From NCBI GenBank assembly GCA_023630585.1, contig CM042548.1:3856027-3920026 (forward strand): 64,000 bases of DNA, given 5' to 3'. Below are positions 11,301 through 22,054 of this stretch, one piece after another. Under the pieces are notes generated by a model, which saw only the letters and a program-made list of their open reading frames with translations, ran no database searches and was not told the DNA's origin. A program made the translations under genes and the position numbers. The stretch comes from Cranoglanis bouderius. Lineage: Eukaryota; Chordata; Actinopteri; Siluriformes; Cranoglanididae. How positions within the stretch are numbered: the first letter of the stretch is position 1; every line of letters begins with the position of its first letter.

Positions 11301-12620
11301 TTTGTCCTTTTATGTTAACATTAATTAAGTTCCAAATTACCCCCAACTACAAACTACAGACTATAGAGTAAATGTTTTTATGTTGACCTTTGTGTCTCTT
11401 GTGTATATTTAGTGCGTTTGCAATGAAACTGCATTTCACTGCCTCTGTACTCATACTCGGGCAATGACAATAAAGTTGAAATCTGATCTGAGCTCAGCTT
11501 ATATTCTTTTGTCAACTTTATATTCTCTTGGACTTTGCTTCCTTACGCATGTCTGGTTTGATATTTATTATCGATATTTCAGTTCAATCCATATTTAAGA
11601 TTTATATGCTATGTTGTTCTGAATTAATCATATTAAATAAAATACATGTATTTTAAAATAAATAAATAAATACATAAAGTATGACTTTATGTAAAACTTG
11701 TACACCAATAGAAAGGTGGTTGCCAGATTGGCTTAACTGTTTCTTTTTCTTTCTAATTCACTATAAAGGATCTCTAATTGTGACCAAATTATATCTAAAC
11801 TGAATTATAATTAGCAGTTCAGGTGCATTTAGTTATAACCCAATGGAATTTTTAAAAAATATCCCAACCTGGTTGGCACAATGTGGCAACCCTGGTCGAA
11901 ATGCCCACTTTCTATTGGATACACAGCAAAGCAAATGTGTACCTACAAAAAAAAAAAAAAAATGATGGACTTCCTTTAAAAAGAAAAAAAAAAAGGAATA
12001 TTAACTGGCATTATCCAGCAAAAGTGTCTGGAGTAAACGTAAACAATCAGTAATTCATTTTTTAAATGAATACGAGTATTTGAATTACTCCAGCTCATTG
12101 TGTGACTTAATTGAACAATTACTTGGTTTCTATGAGCTTTACACACATGACTTTAATTGTTATGTTTTATATAGTAAGTAAGCAAGAAAATCCATTATTC
12201 TGGATTTTCTGCTACCATAAATTCCCAGAAACCATTTTAAAGTACAAAATTCAATAACAACCAGGTTAGATACTTAAAATGCTATTTTGGCACAGTTCAG
12301 TGATTACTTCTGGCCAGGTTTTGCATGCATGCACGCAGACACACACACACAGTTTTAAAAAGTGACAACAAATAGAGGGGATGGGCGTTTGTTAAATGGA
12401 GGTACAGTAATATGAATGCAGCCATCATCACATACACTCAAACACACAGCTGAGTACATACAGTATGAATTTAAGGGGAAGGGAGGGGGTCGTGTGTGCG
12501 TGTGCGTGTGCTCTCACCAATGTTGTTTCTGATGGAGTCGAGCTGATCTTCAGTCAGAAAACACACACGGTCGTCATCGTAAGAACACTTCTTGTCTGTG
12601 TTGACCTCCGGGCTCGCCAT
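466..12620 (-). CDS. pld2: Phospholipase D2, 5' part (10 coding exons; 3' part beyond window)
   Basis: PLD2 hydrolyses phosphatidylcholine to phosphatidic acid and choline at the plasma membrane. Exons read from 5' to 3' on the minus strand: 12627-12518 (ATG at 12620), 7478-7351, 6686-6544, 6371-6278, 5462-5397, 4843-4785, 4696-4562, 4182-4072, 2734-2591, 549-466. All have GT-AG borders and their phases join without a break (about 355 codons). The PX domain is in the second to fourth exons, with the motifs NTERYTTRSK, LYTVRLTHGEFTWTIKRKYKHF and HDLHRDLYKHK. The PH domain follows, with RKRSGGHR-like, RWSQRWLVVKDSFLLYM and SYRQAQWW. The last exon holds the start of the catalytic region, YVNGSGYF and EEIFITDWW. 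The HKD catalytic motifs lie left of base 1. The short linker and the absence of a PLD1-type loop so far favour PLD2 over PLD1, as does the acetylcholine receptor neighbour. Introns carry many TG repeats next to the acceptors. Confidence 0.95.
660..1530. repeat. Degenerate AT-rich ~50-58-bp tandem satellite with (AT)36 core
   Basis: Repeated gtatgcaagtatctataaaa, gtatatacttagttatgtaa and ttatatacttgtaagtatgc motifs, with units beginning near 1101, 1155, 1200 and 1253. A pure (AT)n run lies at 979-1050. It is in the PLD2 intron between the two leftmost exons. Confidence 0.75.
3060..3700 (+). pseudogene. Endogenous retrovirus integrase relic
   Basis: Scattered frames resemble a retroviral-type integrase: an N-terminal zinc-binding region with paired His (about 3180-3260) and Cys, the start of the catalytic core near 3370-3470, and a C-terminal part (3550-3690) with RRRANRQTGWSPLDVLTG. 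It is broken by an in-frame stop at 3375 and frame changes. The position expected for the first catalytic Asp reads Gly, and the section that should carry the remaining catalytic acids is missing between about 3490 and 3540. It is antisense to PLD2, inside an intron, and clearly non-functional. No LTRs or other viral genes were seen. Confidence 0.7.
4372..4420 (+). repeat. (GA)n microsatellite in a PLD2 intron
   Basis: Nearly pure GA repeat followed by (GAGAAA) units, between PLD2 exons 4182-4072 and 4696-4562. Confidence 0.95.
4961..5165 (+). mobile_element. tRNA-derived SINE-like repeat, copy 1
   Basis: Head tttatggcattcggcagatg, middle gagggttaagggccttgctc, tail with gggatttgaactcacgacct (B-box-like) and ctaaccactgagttacca. 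Same family and orientation as the copies at 27.3 and 34.4 kb. It is in a PLD2 intron. Confidence 0.75.
5179..5388 (+). repeat. Compound (GA)n-(GAGT)n-(GT)n microsatellite beside a PLD2 exon
   Basis: About 30 bases of GA, about 130 bases of GAGT and about 46 bases of GT. The GT part ends eight bases from the splice donor of the PLD2 exon 5462-5397. Confidence 0.97.
7720..8170. mobile_element. Interspersed fish repeat in PLD2 intron 1
   Basis: ttgaggttattgtagccttc, cctgtcagctcaaaccagtc and cattctcctccgacctctct match the pattern of a widespread fish repeat. The class is not determined and the ends are not visible. The 8270-8800 stretch after it has no recognised feature. Confidence 0.45.
8810..8816 (+). 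promoter_or_regulatory. TATA box upstream of the Gag-like gene
   Basis: TATAAAA in the context ggccTATAAAAcagccg, about 600 bases upstream of the Gag-like ATG and about 135 bases upstream of a consensus splice donor at 8950. The spacing fits a short non-coding first exon starting near 8840. It could come from the leader of an ancestral element. Confidence 0.5.
8950..9408 (+). other. Probable leader intron of the Gag-like gene
   Basis: The donor is GTGAGTG at 8950. The acceptor is a pyrimidine-rich tract ending ttccacag at 9408, 17 bases before the ATG at 9426. The 459-base interval is AT-rich and has no open frame on the coding strand. Retroelement gag genes are normally not preceded by an intron, so this arrangement favours a host-type transcript. 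It is predicted from splice consensus only. Confidence 0.5.
9426..10832 (+). CDS. Gag-like gene with coiled coil and two CCHC zinc knuckles, nested in PLD2 intron 1
   Basis: This is a single 468-codon open frame with no internal stops. Residues about 78-212 form a predicted coiled coil (repeated EEEIQLLN and LLQVKE) containing a 42-residue tandem duplication. Residues about 238-410 look like a retroelement capsid (FELYYYRRQEVGETFEEYF, then a helical stretch). Residues 423-436 (CLNCGIFGHTKAQC) and 450-463 (CFTCGGYGHWARDC) are two CX2CX4HX4C zinc knuckles, typical of Gag nucleocapsids that bind nucleic acid. No protease, reverse transcriptase or integrase frame follows, and I found no flanking LTRs. 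An upstream TATA box and an intron in the leader suggest a host-style transcription unit. An alternative start is Met68 (9627, context aaaATGG). The nearest analogues are domesticated Gag genes such as the PNMA, RTL or Arc types, but I could not assign it to one. It could also be a remnant of a young element. Confidence 0.82.
   Translation: MLEQLTQYKPKNLAEDVILCPELTGTGCKVANKRLAKEKKGTYPQTGTPADCSNWWGQFKEGEKKDKMAVVIMASEYNRVVKQLDSCRSKVLQLEAKTKSQEEEIQLLNMKLLQVKEENMRLNCKMSKNLSEVLQFKSKTDSQEEEIQLLNLELLQVKEKNMRLNCKMSKHLSEVLQFKSKTDSQKKEIASLKRRVQAQEAENEQLKDEIADYNTSCDGSKNSLRLPAPVTCSASWQRSLLSLLEELPDLKHDNSNYEFWAKIKSWLLKGEVDPQCVFKLVKRKCPLEAWQAIEENFDNKDLTEMAFSNPATVRRLLEKLLKCVSEALGPGTKLFELYYYRRQEVGETFEEYFQEKFRLYCSYGVDNKEPDKNDRHFLCNVVENAAKSYQALELQCPKSYTDLLTKAMCIDRMLTTVECNNKCLNCGIFGHTKAQCRRPGGDAEVGPYQCFTCGGYGHWARDCWTYFG
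10833..11480 (+). other. 3' flank of the Gag-like gene with poly(A) signal and LINE-like tail
   Basis: There is no pol-like open frame here. AATAAA occurs at 11469-11474, in the context gcaatgacaataaagttgaa. That resembles the 3' ends of fish L2/CR1-type LINEs, so the probable poly(A) signal may have been supplied by a LINE tail. Nothing else is recognised in the stretch. Confidence 0.45.
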
Positions 12621-12635
12621 GATGCTACTGACCTT

Positions 12636-12638
<3 letters not shown>

Positions 12639-12726
<88 letters not shown>
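12639..12726 (+). repeat. (CA)44 microsatellite at the PLD2 start-codon exon acceptor
   Basis: Pure CA on the plus strand. On the transcribed PLD2 strand it is a TG repeat ending 11 bases from the acceptor of the exon with the ATG. Confidence 0.97.
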
Positions 12727-12728
<2 letters not shown>

Positions 12729-14249
12729 TAGTCTCTAATCTTCCATGAAGTTTGTCATACAGACATCTTTATTTGCCAGCAAAAATAAATGCCCACTCCC
12801 CCCCTTCCACTTTAAGGGGCCAAGCACTAATGGTGTTCAAAAATATATGGTCAATGGTCAGGATGGTTCATCTGACCAGATTATTTATTTCTGTAGACAT
12901 ATTTATTGCCAGCAAAACAAATGCCCCCCAACCAAGAAAAAGAAAAAAAGAAAGCCACCCTCTAGCTGTAGGGGACCAAGCACCAAAGGTGTTCAAAATA
13001 AATGGTCAATAGTCAAGCTCAAGCTCAATAGTCAAGGTTCATCTGACTAGATTACCATGTCTGTGGTTTTTCCACCACAAAACTCTCAAATGTGCATTTG
13101 TCTTTGTAACAAAAGGTTCCATGCACTGCGACCATACTATAATATTGACATTCTGAACAGTTGCTCTTCTGTTAGCTTTTTTAAATATGTAAAATTTAAT
13201 AGGAATGGTGCAAAAATTCCATTTTCTTAAAAACCTCAAGTACATCTCCTACATTATTTTCAAGTATCTAAATCACTGGTTCAGAATCAATGCCAGAGCA
13301 AATAAGAACATTTATGGTAATATAATGGTCATGAAATCTACTTTTACAAATAATCAGATGGAAAAAAACCAAACAAACATGCTTGCTAAGGAAGTTTTCG
13401 TAATACGCCGAGATGTTCACAGCTTGAACTTTTCCGAGCCCCAGACTATAGCTCTCGGCAGCTTTTAATCTGACCTGACCTTGACGTAAAAATGATCTGT
13501 GCAAAACATCATCATTGCTCACAGCACTGCTCTACACAGTGGATTGACTATTTTTTTCAGTTTCAATATTAGTATTTTATTATCTCACCCTGGCTGACTT
13601 CCCCTTATTATTCTCTTCTGTGGAAATCCCCGTCACCATTGTAAGGTCTGTTCCATTCATTTGGACTAGAGTGAAATTAGTTATAGGGGGATTTATAGTT
13701 AACATGAATATAGACTTTACTAGAAGAATGACCAGAAATGTAAATGTTTAGAAATGTAAAATTGAACAATATTTTATATTCCATGTGCTTCATTTAAACA
13801 GGATTTTATTTATCAAGCTGTCCCATCTATATATGACAGATGTCTCCATTATTTATTCTGCAAGCTAGCTTAAAAAAAAAAAAAAAAAATTAAGGCAGAT
13901 AAGTAGAAAACTAGTTGGCGTGCCAGTTATTTCGAAACTCAATATGAATCTCTCAAATAAAAATCCCCACTACACCTTTATACTCTTTGTCCTGAAAGTG
14001 GCCATTAGTGTGATGTAGGCAACATAAACCTCTGAGTCATGAGGGTAACTTCATGACTCCGAGGTGATGTAGGTGATGTTTTGCAAAAACAACGTAGCTT
14101 ATCGTCATGGTGACAGTTGATGAGGTGCACTTTAGGGAAAAAAAAAAACAACAAAAAAAACCCATCAGAATAAAGACATTACTTGATCTATTGACTAGCT
14201 GCATCACCTCATGTCAATTACTATTACTAATGAACCTGGAGACTGGACT

Positions 14250-14352
<103 letters not shown>

Positions 14353-14589
14353 CTGAACACCATCCCACTTCCCTTCCAATTTTTGCACATTTTTGTACTG
14401 ACTCCCCGTATTTTTGCTGCTACCTTATAAGAATATTATGTTTAACCACTACACTCTTTACCTGGCTGCTACTGTAATAACTGCTATGTCCATATATGTT
14501 ATAAACTAATCTGCTAAATACTATATGTCACAGTATGTTATGTTTATATTCACAGCATTTTTTTTATTATATTGTTATTCTTTTGCACT

Positions 14590-14885
14590 ACCTGTTATAT
14601 CGGACACTTCCACACTAGAACTGTGTACTAGTCGGCGCTACAGTGTGTCTCTTAGTGTGCCCATTGTCCTGTTTTAGTAGTTACTGTGCTGTCTTATGTT
14701 GTTTGCACACGTTTGCACGTGCACTTTATGTAGAAATGTGGGTCTTATTCAGTTCTGTGTCGTCTCATGTGGTTAGTGTGTTGTTTTATGTAGCACCGTG
14801 GTCCTGGAGGAACGTTGTTCCGTTTCACTGTGTACTGTACCAGCTGTATATGGTCGAAATGACCGTATTGACTTGACTTGGAATA
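14590..14885 (+). mobile_element. LINE (L2-like) 3' tail
   Basis: gcactttatgtagaaatgtg, agcaccgtggtcctggagga, tgtactgtaccagctgtata and the terminal ttgacttgacttgg match the 3' end of a common fish non-LTR element. No reverse transcriptase is present. Confidence 0.65.
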
Positions 14886-15065
14886 TCTATGGAACACAAT
14901 AAAACTGCATTATTTAACCACCGTGACAGACGCAGGTTTATCACATGCCTGAGGAAACGCAGGTCAATGCTGGACTCCATGGTTGTGTTTAAACCCCCCA
15001 TCAGTTATGTACTGCTCAGAAACGCAATCAGGGCAGAATCCAGTGCTAAACGGAAGTGTTGCCAG

Positions 15066-15620
15066 ATATTACTAATGGTGGGGGGGATAGAAGGATAGAA
15101 AATAACATTAAATAAGGAAAGGAATGGAAAGGGAAGAAAGTAAGTAATACGGGGTAAAAAGAAAGAAGTACGAAAAGAAAGAAGGGGAGTAAGAAATGAA
15201 AGGAAGGAAGGGGGAACATTTCTCTTTTTTCAAAAAAGTGTAAGGATAGAAAATATTGTTAAATAAGGAAAGGAAAGGAAAGGAAAGGAAAAGAAAGGAA
15301 GTAAGAAGTAAAGGGAAATAAGTAAGAAATGAAAGGAAGGAAGGAAACGAACGGAAAGGAAAGAAATGGGGAAAAAATTAAGACAGGGTGAAAGAAGGGA
15401 AGGAAGGAAGCATATGGAAAGGAGAATGGAGATGGAAGTAAAGAGGAGGAAGGAAGTAAAGAGATGCAAGGAAGTAAAAGGAAGTAAAGGGAAAGAAACA
15501 AAGAAGAAAAGGAAGCAAGGATGGATGGAAGTAAAGGAAGGAAGAAAGGAAGGGAGCAAAGAAATCAAGCAAAGAAATCAAGCAAGGAAGTAAAAGGAAA
15601 TGAAACGAAGGAAATAAATA
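15066..15620 (+). repeat. Polypurine GGAAA/GGAA-rich tract
   Basis: About 550 bases of almost only A and G (ggaaaggaaaggaaagg type), with few pyrimidine interruptions. Its head is duplicated: ggatagaaaat followed by ttaaataaggaaagg recurs near 15092 and 15244. Confidence 0.9.
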
Positions 15621-16299
15621 AGGGTAATAAAATAAGTAAGGCACTTTTCTAAGATGGAAAAACCGTTTCAGTGACATTTAAAGGTGCTCGGTTTCAATAC
15701 TTCTTATTTTTCTTACTATTACAAACTGCACGGAAATATCAGTGGTACAAAAAGTAAAACTTAATTGATTAACCAATGTGACAGAAGCAAGTGTATCGTA
15801 AACCTGAGCAAAAAAATGCTACAGTTCCGGTGTGTTGCACAACAGCTGAACACATTTGACCTTTATACGTCCCTGCACATTATCTATCTTTGCAATCTAC
15901 CCCGATCTGAGAAAGAACCTGATATGACAGGAAGCTGCTATGGTGATAGAGGTGTAATTCATGTAACCGCACAGAAGGTTAAAGGTCAAAGAATGCGCTT
16001 GGGGCTAATAAATGGCTCAGTGTAGTACCTGCATATTGTGTGTGTGCGTTGTCAGGCGATTTGCTGGAGTTTGCACAGTGAGTGAGGGTTTTTTTTTTTT
16101 TTTTTTTGGAAGAGTGGCTTATGAAACAGGGTACAATGAGAGGAATGTGAAGAGTCGACAGCATGAGAGATGTGCTCGCAAGGAATGAAGTCGAGCTGGT
16201 GGCTCGGAAGAGAATTTGGAGACGAAGCAAGTAACAAATGGAGCCAAGACTTTAGTGAGAGATGGACAAAAAGAGTAGAACATAATCCAGCTAAGATAA

Positions 16300-16425
16300 C
16301 ATACACATATATATATATACATATATATATATACACACACACATATATATATATATATATATGTACACACACACACACACACACACACACATTATATGCA
16401 TTATATGTATATATACACACATGTG
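16300..16425 (+). repeat. Compound (TA)n/(CA)n microsatellite
   Basis: Alternating atatat and acacac blocks, self-complementary in the TA parts. Confidence 0.9.
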
Positions 16426-16482
16426 TATATATATTTTATATAACCTTTTTAGGAGAAATGTGTTAATATCATAACTGTTATT

Positions 16483-16655
16483 TACATAAGGAATAAACAC
16501 TGTTATAGGAAAATAATCAACAGCGAGGTAGTGTGATGCAGCCTGATATGAAGTGAAGCTACTGTTCTGTATATGACCTGCTACTATTAAATTGATAACA
16601 TATTCGACCAATCAACCTGCTGACCAATCAGATTCGAGAATTAAATAGCACTGCG
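16483..16655 (-). mobile_element. Copy A of the taaggaataaa inverted-repeat family (short)
   Basis: Has both ends: taaggaataaacactgttat with aggaaaataatcaac at the left, and gaccaatcagattcgagaat with a trailing agcactgcgg at the right. The interior is mostly deleted. Confidence 0.7.
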
Positions 16656-16745
16656 GTTTTTATATGCAAGCATCTCGAGGTCTTGCTTTTCCAGTGTTCC
16701 AGGATGCATCTTGGTTTATATCTGTATCCTTGGAATGAGGTGCAC

Positions 16746-16747
<2 letters not shown>

Positions 16748-16789
<42 letters not shown>
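16748..16789 (+). repeat. (GT)n microsatellite
   Basis: Uninterrupted GT, about 42 bases, followed by a G-rich gaggagggggtggagg. Confidence 0.95.
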
Positions 16790-16790
<1 letters not shown>

Positions 16791-17359
16791 AGGAGGGGGT
16801 GGAGGGTTAACTTAGACAATAGCACCAGTCATGGTGCTCTCACTCACTACGCATCCTCCCACATTCCTGACTTTGAGTCCTCACTGTTCTGCCAAAAAAA
16901 AAAAAAGCCAAAAAAACAAAAAAACAAAAACAGTTTCTTTAAAGCGGTAAGATGGAGGATTTAAGCCAAAAGATGCAGCGACCCACGAGCCGAGTTTCTG
17001 TGGGTGGCAACTTTACATGCTCGTTTCTGGTCTGCACAAACATCAGAACAATCCACTTCCACTAGGTTTAAAGAAATCAGCAGCATGAGACTATGTCTAA
17101 TTTAGATTTCATACAGAAATCAGATCAAATTAAAACGTTTATTAAATCACAAACAATCATTGCATTATTGCGCTGTTCATATCCCTTTAATGCATGGTGT
17201 TGCCATATGGCAACAATTTGTTTATCTCCAATTTTCTGATAGGCAATAATACAAAACTACTATTGTCTTATGTAACTGGAAAAAGGGGGCTTTAACCTTG
17301 ACATAACCAAAAAATAGGGCTTCTCTAATAGTATATTACAGTTTTTCCACATTCAAAGT

Positions 17360-17715
17360 AAGACAGTTTCTTCTTCCCTGAGGCAGTCAGTTTATTCAAC
17401 ACCCTGCTGCCTCCCAATGTCTACCTGGGCTAGTCAAACACCTAACCCAGTAAGACTCAATACCACTGCACACCGCACTTTACATAGCTGCATCAGACAC
17501 TTATATTACGGACCTCGTTTTGCTGCCAATATTGCTGCTATACTTGTGCTGCTACATTACACAATAGTGTACAGACCATGTTCTGTGTATTTATTGTCTT
17601 GCACTCGTCTCACACGGTTGTGTATTTGCACTTTATGAAGCCTTTTGTACTGTTCTGCGTTGCACCATGGTCCTGAAGAAATGACATTTTCTTCCAATGT
17701 ATACAAGCTATATAG
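17360..17715 (+). mobile_element. LINE (L2-like) 3' tail, diverged copy
   Basis: caacaccctgctgcctccca, gttgcaccatggtcctgaag and caatgtatacaagctatata parallel the 14.6-kb tail in order and content. Same orientation. Confidence 0.55.
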
Positions 17716-18949
17716 AGGAATGACAAAAACCCACTCATATTATTTCAAGAGAAATAATTAAAAAAGATTCTTCACCCAAAACATGTTTGGATCTAATTTT
17801 TGTATGTATTTTGAGTGAGTAAATCCATCCACATTTAGAGCTGTAATTCCTTTCTTAAAGATATAACTTTTATATGCTTACTAGATGGCAAAAAAACTCT
17901 GCAATTTATAGTCTGGAAAATGCAGTAACTGGAATTGTAATCTTGCAGTTTGTGTTATTTTTGACTGTACGATACTTTCCACCATTGCACACTGTTGCCA
18001 TACAACAATTGACCAAATAACTTGACCATCTTGACCCCAACAACAACAACTTGAGAGAAAAGTACAATATTAGAAGTATTTACATGAATTTCAGAATTTC
18101 TTGAATTCAGAATTTGTGGTTTCTTCAGAAGTTAGATAAGATGAGAGGAATATATAACTTGCGTACAAAAGAGTTAACATGGTCAGTATCACAAATTTGC
18201 TTACATTTAAATAGTGACCTAGTGCAGAATCTACACATCATTTCCTTTCTTTGTTTGGAGTTTTTTACAATTGAAAGTTTATTTTAGTTTTACGTGGAAA
18301 AGACATTCCCATATTTTCAATGTGGTCTTCGCTTTTTGGACCCCACTCTATGTAGTGCAATATTTACATTTATCTTAAACAGATTAACGATTAGCCAAAT
18401 ATTGTTTTTTTTTTTTTGCTAGTAAAGAAAGTTATCATAAGGACTAATTCCAGCACATCTCCTGAGCTGAATCACTCATTTTTCTGTGTTAGCAGGAAAT
18501 TCAGCAAATTGTCCTGTGTAGAATTGATGACCCCTGCTGTAGACTACATTATGAGAATTTTTAACTGTCGAACCCATTTTGTCCACTAGAGGGAACAGAT
18601 CAATTCTGATTTTTCAGATTCCCATTTATAAAACAGCATTCATCTGGGGAAACGGCCCCCACACACCACCGCCTACTCCCGCAAATCCACAAAGCACTTT
18701 ATTGTACTGCTTAAGGGACATTTGGCATTAAAATGAAACGTTCTGTGGTCAGGTCTGAGAAGCAATGTGCCCGCGTGTGTTTGTGTACATGTATCCAGGG
18801 GCGAACAACAAGCGAGCGTCACTGACTCACGTGTGTACACACCCTTATTTTGGGTATGTCATATCATGCGACTGTTTAGTTACTGGATCGCCTCAGTGAC
18901 CCGTGAAGGCTGAACACCTTCAGTCTAAATATAATTATGTACAATAATG

Positions 18950-20165
18950 AAGTTTAACTCTCAAGCAAAAAAAAACTAAATACAAATAATCCAAAACACA
19001 ACAGAACATAAGACAAAACAGCAAACTCAACCGTCAGATAAAACACAACAGTATACAACGAAAAACTAATAGTCTGGATCTTATCCAAAACACAAAACTT
19101 AACCATCAACAAGTTTAATCCTCAGACAAAACAACACAAACCACAACAAATGCCATCCTACGACAAAATAATCAGTATACAATAATCTGATAATTATAGT
19201 CTAAGGAAAAAAAAAAAAAAAAAAAGAAAAACAACAACCTCCACAACAATATACCACAAATTTTATTCTCAGCCAAAACTCAAAAACAAATTACAACAGC
19301 AACTTCTCAGATAAAATAAAATAAATTTTAAGAATGATGAATTCAACATAGACAAAACAGTCTAATTAAACACCTAATGCAACTTACTGGTAAAACGCAA
19401 TAATGGGGCCAAAATATGATACATGAAGATACTCCATAAAATATGAAGTATTTAACTCAACAGCATGCAACAAAATTCAAAATAAATTTTGACCCCCCAG
19501 ACAAAACAGCATATACAATAACAACATGCAACAAATATACAAATACAAAATACAAACAGTATACAAAAAACGTAATCCCTAACCAAAAACACAACCACAA
19601 ACTACAACCCTTTTTTTAGTCAAAACACCAAACAACAATAATACAGCAACAACAAAACAAACAAACAAAAAAAAAACCCACCTCTCTGATAAAATGTCAA
19701 ATGTATGACAATAAATTAGTATAACAGCATACAACAGTACACAACAACAAACTACAATAGCAACCCTCCAACAGTAAATAACAATGAATCCAACTCTCAG
19801 ATAAACCGCAACAAAGTTTGGGAATAAAAGACCACAAACGCAACCCTCAAACAAAACACAAAAGTAAACAACAATAATTTCAACTCTCAGACAAAACACC
19901 ATATACGACAACAACATCCAATACTGTTGTGTATTCACACAACAGTATAAAACAAACTACAGCAACAAACTTAGCTGTTGGGCATGGGGATAAAATATGA
20001 CGACAAATTCAACCCTCAAACAAAACAACACTACAAAACACAGAACAAACTCATCCCTTAGATAAAAATACAACATACAGTACATCTAACCACAACAAAC
20101 ATAACCGCACAGGAATATAACACAATACAAGTTCAACTCTCAGATAAAACACAACTTAAATGGAC
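18950..20165 (+). repeat. G-poor AC-rich satellite-like region
   Basis: About 1.2 kb with recurring caactctcagataaaacaca, tcaaccctcaaacaaaac and acaacaacaaac motifs and very few G residues on the plus strand. Units are diverged and the period is not fixed (about 55-70 bases by eye). No coding frame is likely: the long minus-strand frames at 19579-19938 are low-complexity. Confidence 0.65.
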
Positions 20166-20281
20166 TGTGGGTTTTAGCTCAACAGCCTAAAACACCTGGA
20201 AGGTAATGATTTCAAATTACAGCCTTGTTGAGAAGGCCACATTACTGGATTATTCCTGTTGGAAGCATGGGAATGGGAACA

Positions 20282-20289
<8 letters not shown>

Positions 20290-20312
<23 letters not shown>

Positions 20313-20335
20313 AACAAAAAAAAACAGGGTGTGTC

Positions 20336-20367
<32 letters not shown>
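20290..20367 (+). repeat. Paired (CA)n and (GT)n tracts forming an inverted repeat
   Basis: (CA)11 at 20290-20312 and (GT)15 at 20337-20367 are complementary across a spacer of about 24 bases. Confidence 0.9.
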
Positions 20368-20372
<5 letters not shown>

Positions 20373-21414
20373 GACACAAAAGAGGGCATGTTTGTATATG
20401 CACATTTGAGGAGCTGCTCGTTAGCTGCGCTTCATTATTGCTAAGACGTCCAAGGTTCTGAAAACAAGAGAAGGAGAGGTAGAATGGCTGAGGAGGAAGC
20501 TGGCGGTGGGACTGAAAAAGGAAAGCTGTAGATTAACAGATTTTGCCTCAACATGCTTCATGCACTTTGCCTGGAAATCGGATTTCCTCACATTAAAGAA
20601 TAAAAGAGGTAGTAACGATAAGGGCTAAAAGAATAATATAAACAGATTTTTAATACATTTAAAAATTGTTGGCTTTGGCCAATTTTGCCCTTTGGCAATT
20701 TGCTGTGTCCGCTTCATGTCACGCTGCATCGCATAACCATGTCATTGATTAAATGTCCTGCATGTTTAACAGCATTACACCATCACCCTGCCCCGTTTAT
20801 TGCACAATGAAACACGATACTATCAAAAAACTATGCAAATAAACAGTGCGTTACTCTGTCCTAATGCACCAGGTCGTACTTGTATCAGAATAACTGTTCC
20901 TTCACATTGTACAATATAATCCTTCACGTGTACACATGCTCTGTATTCCCGTCGGATGGGAAATCTCAAACAAAACAATCAAACAAACAAATATTACCAT
21001 GGAGCTCTGCATTTAATGTAGCAGAGTAATAAGATATCCAATTTACCCAATGGCCTAAATTTAGCTAAATTGTAGTCGATTATGGTCAATTAATTAAGGG
21101 AAAAAAAAAAATCATGTAATGTTTATCAGTGTGTCCACATTATACATCACTCCTGGTGAAATTCAATATTTTTGCAAATCAAAATATCAATAATCTCACT
21201 GCAGTATCGCACGCCTTCGGCAGAACTCCACTGACGCACGGCTTCAACGGGCTCCTATAGCAGATTCTAAGTCTTGAATAAAGCAGAGATTAATGCTCAC
21301 TGGACAACATGCTTTACTATGGTAATTTGGGTCCTGCCCAGATGCACGGCTTCACATGGAGTCAACGAGTGTATCACGGGTGAGCAGAAAAAAAATAAAA
21401 TAAAATCTCAACAT

Positions 21415-21535
21415 TTATTGGACAGTGTACATTTTTGGAAATGCCAATCAGCCTAAAATACATGTCTTTGGACTGTATTGTATTGGGGCGGAGGCGGGAA
21501 TCGAACCCCCAACCCCGGAGGTGTGAGGCAAACGT
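21415..21535 (-). mobile_element. Reversed fragment of the 37-kb SINE-like repeat
   Basis: ggaaatgccaatcagcctaa and gggaatcgaacccccaaccc are the reverse complement of the corresponding parts of the repeat at 37145-37480. Confidence 0.65.
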
Positions 21536-22038
21536 AACTGTAAAGTTATGTTTGATTGTTTTGGAAAATTGTTCTTTATTTCTACGTCTCGCCAGATAGT
21601 TGTCACTACCTTCGTCAGCGAAATTTAGCTAGCTAAAATTTTTTTGCGACATGGCAGACATTACTAATTTTGTTCAACCTGATTTTGGAAAACTCTGTTA
21701 ACGCTCTTACTTATGAAGAGAGCCTGAGAATGAAACAGGACTGATTTAATTCACAAGTCTGTCAGAAGTGCTTGTAGTGCTGGTCTTTTCCACTTGACAG
21801 ACAGCTGTGCTTCCCCTATTTTTTAAAAATTGCCAGCCACCACTGGAAAATCAGGAACTGGAAAAAGGAACCTAGCCTTGTAGTACCTCCTGAACACAGT
21901 GGCACAGACGAAGAATCCTGAATGACAATAACTTACATAAAGTTATTGTATTTAAGTTCATACGTAAGTTATATGCAAGTTGTTCATATGAAAATAAAAT
22001 ACATAAAGTGCTCAAATAATGACAGAGTGATTACATGG

Positions 22039-22054
22039 GGGGGGGGGGGGGGGA
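22039..22054 (+). repeat. Poly-G run
   Basis: About sixteen consecutive G residues, in intergenic or PLD2 leader-intron DNA. Confidence 0.9.

Noticed and set aside
8800..11500. LTRs around the Gag-like gene
   Set aside because: Comparing the sequence upstream of the leader with that after the stop codon by eye showed no repeated ends; a computed self-alignment would settle it.
15230..15677. Long minus-strand Phe/Ser/Leu frames
   Set aside because: Translation of the polypurine tract; low complexity.
19579..19938. 119-codon minus-strand hydrophobic frame
   Set aside because: Val/Cys/Leu-rich because it reads the AC-rich satellite on the other strand; no family resemblance.
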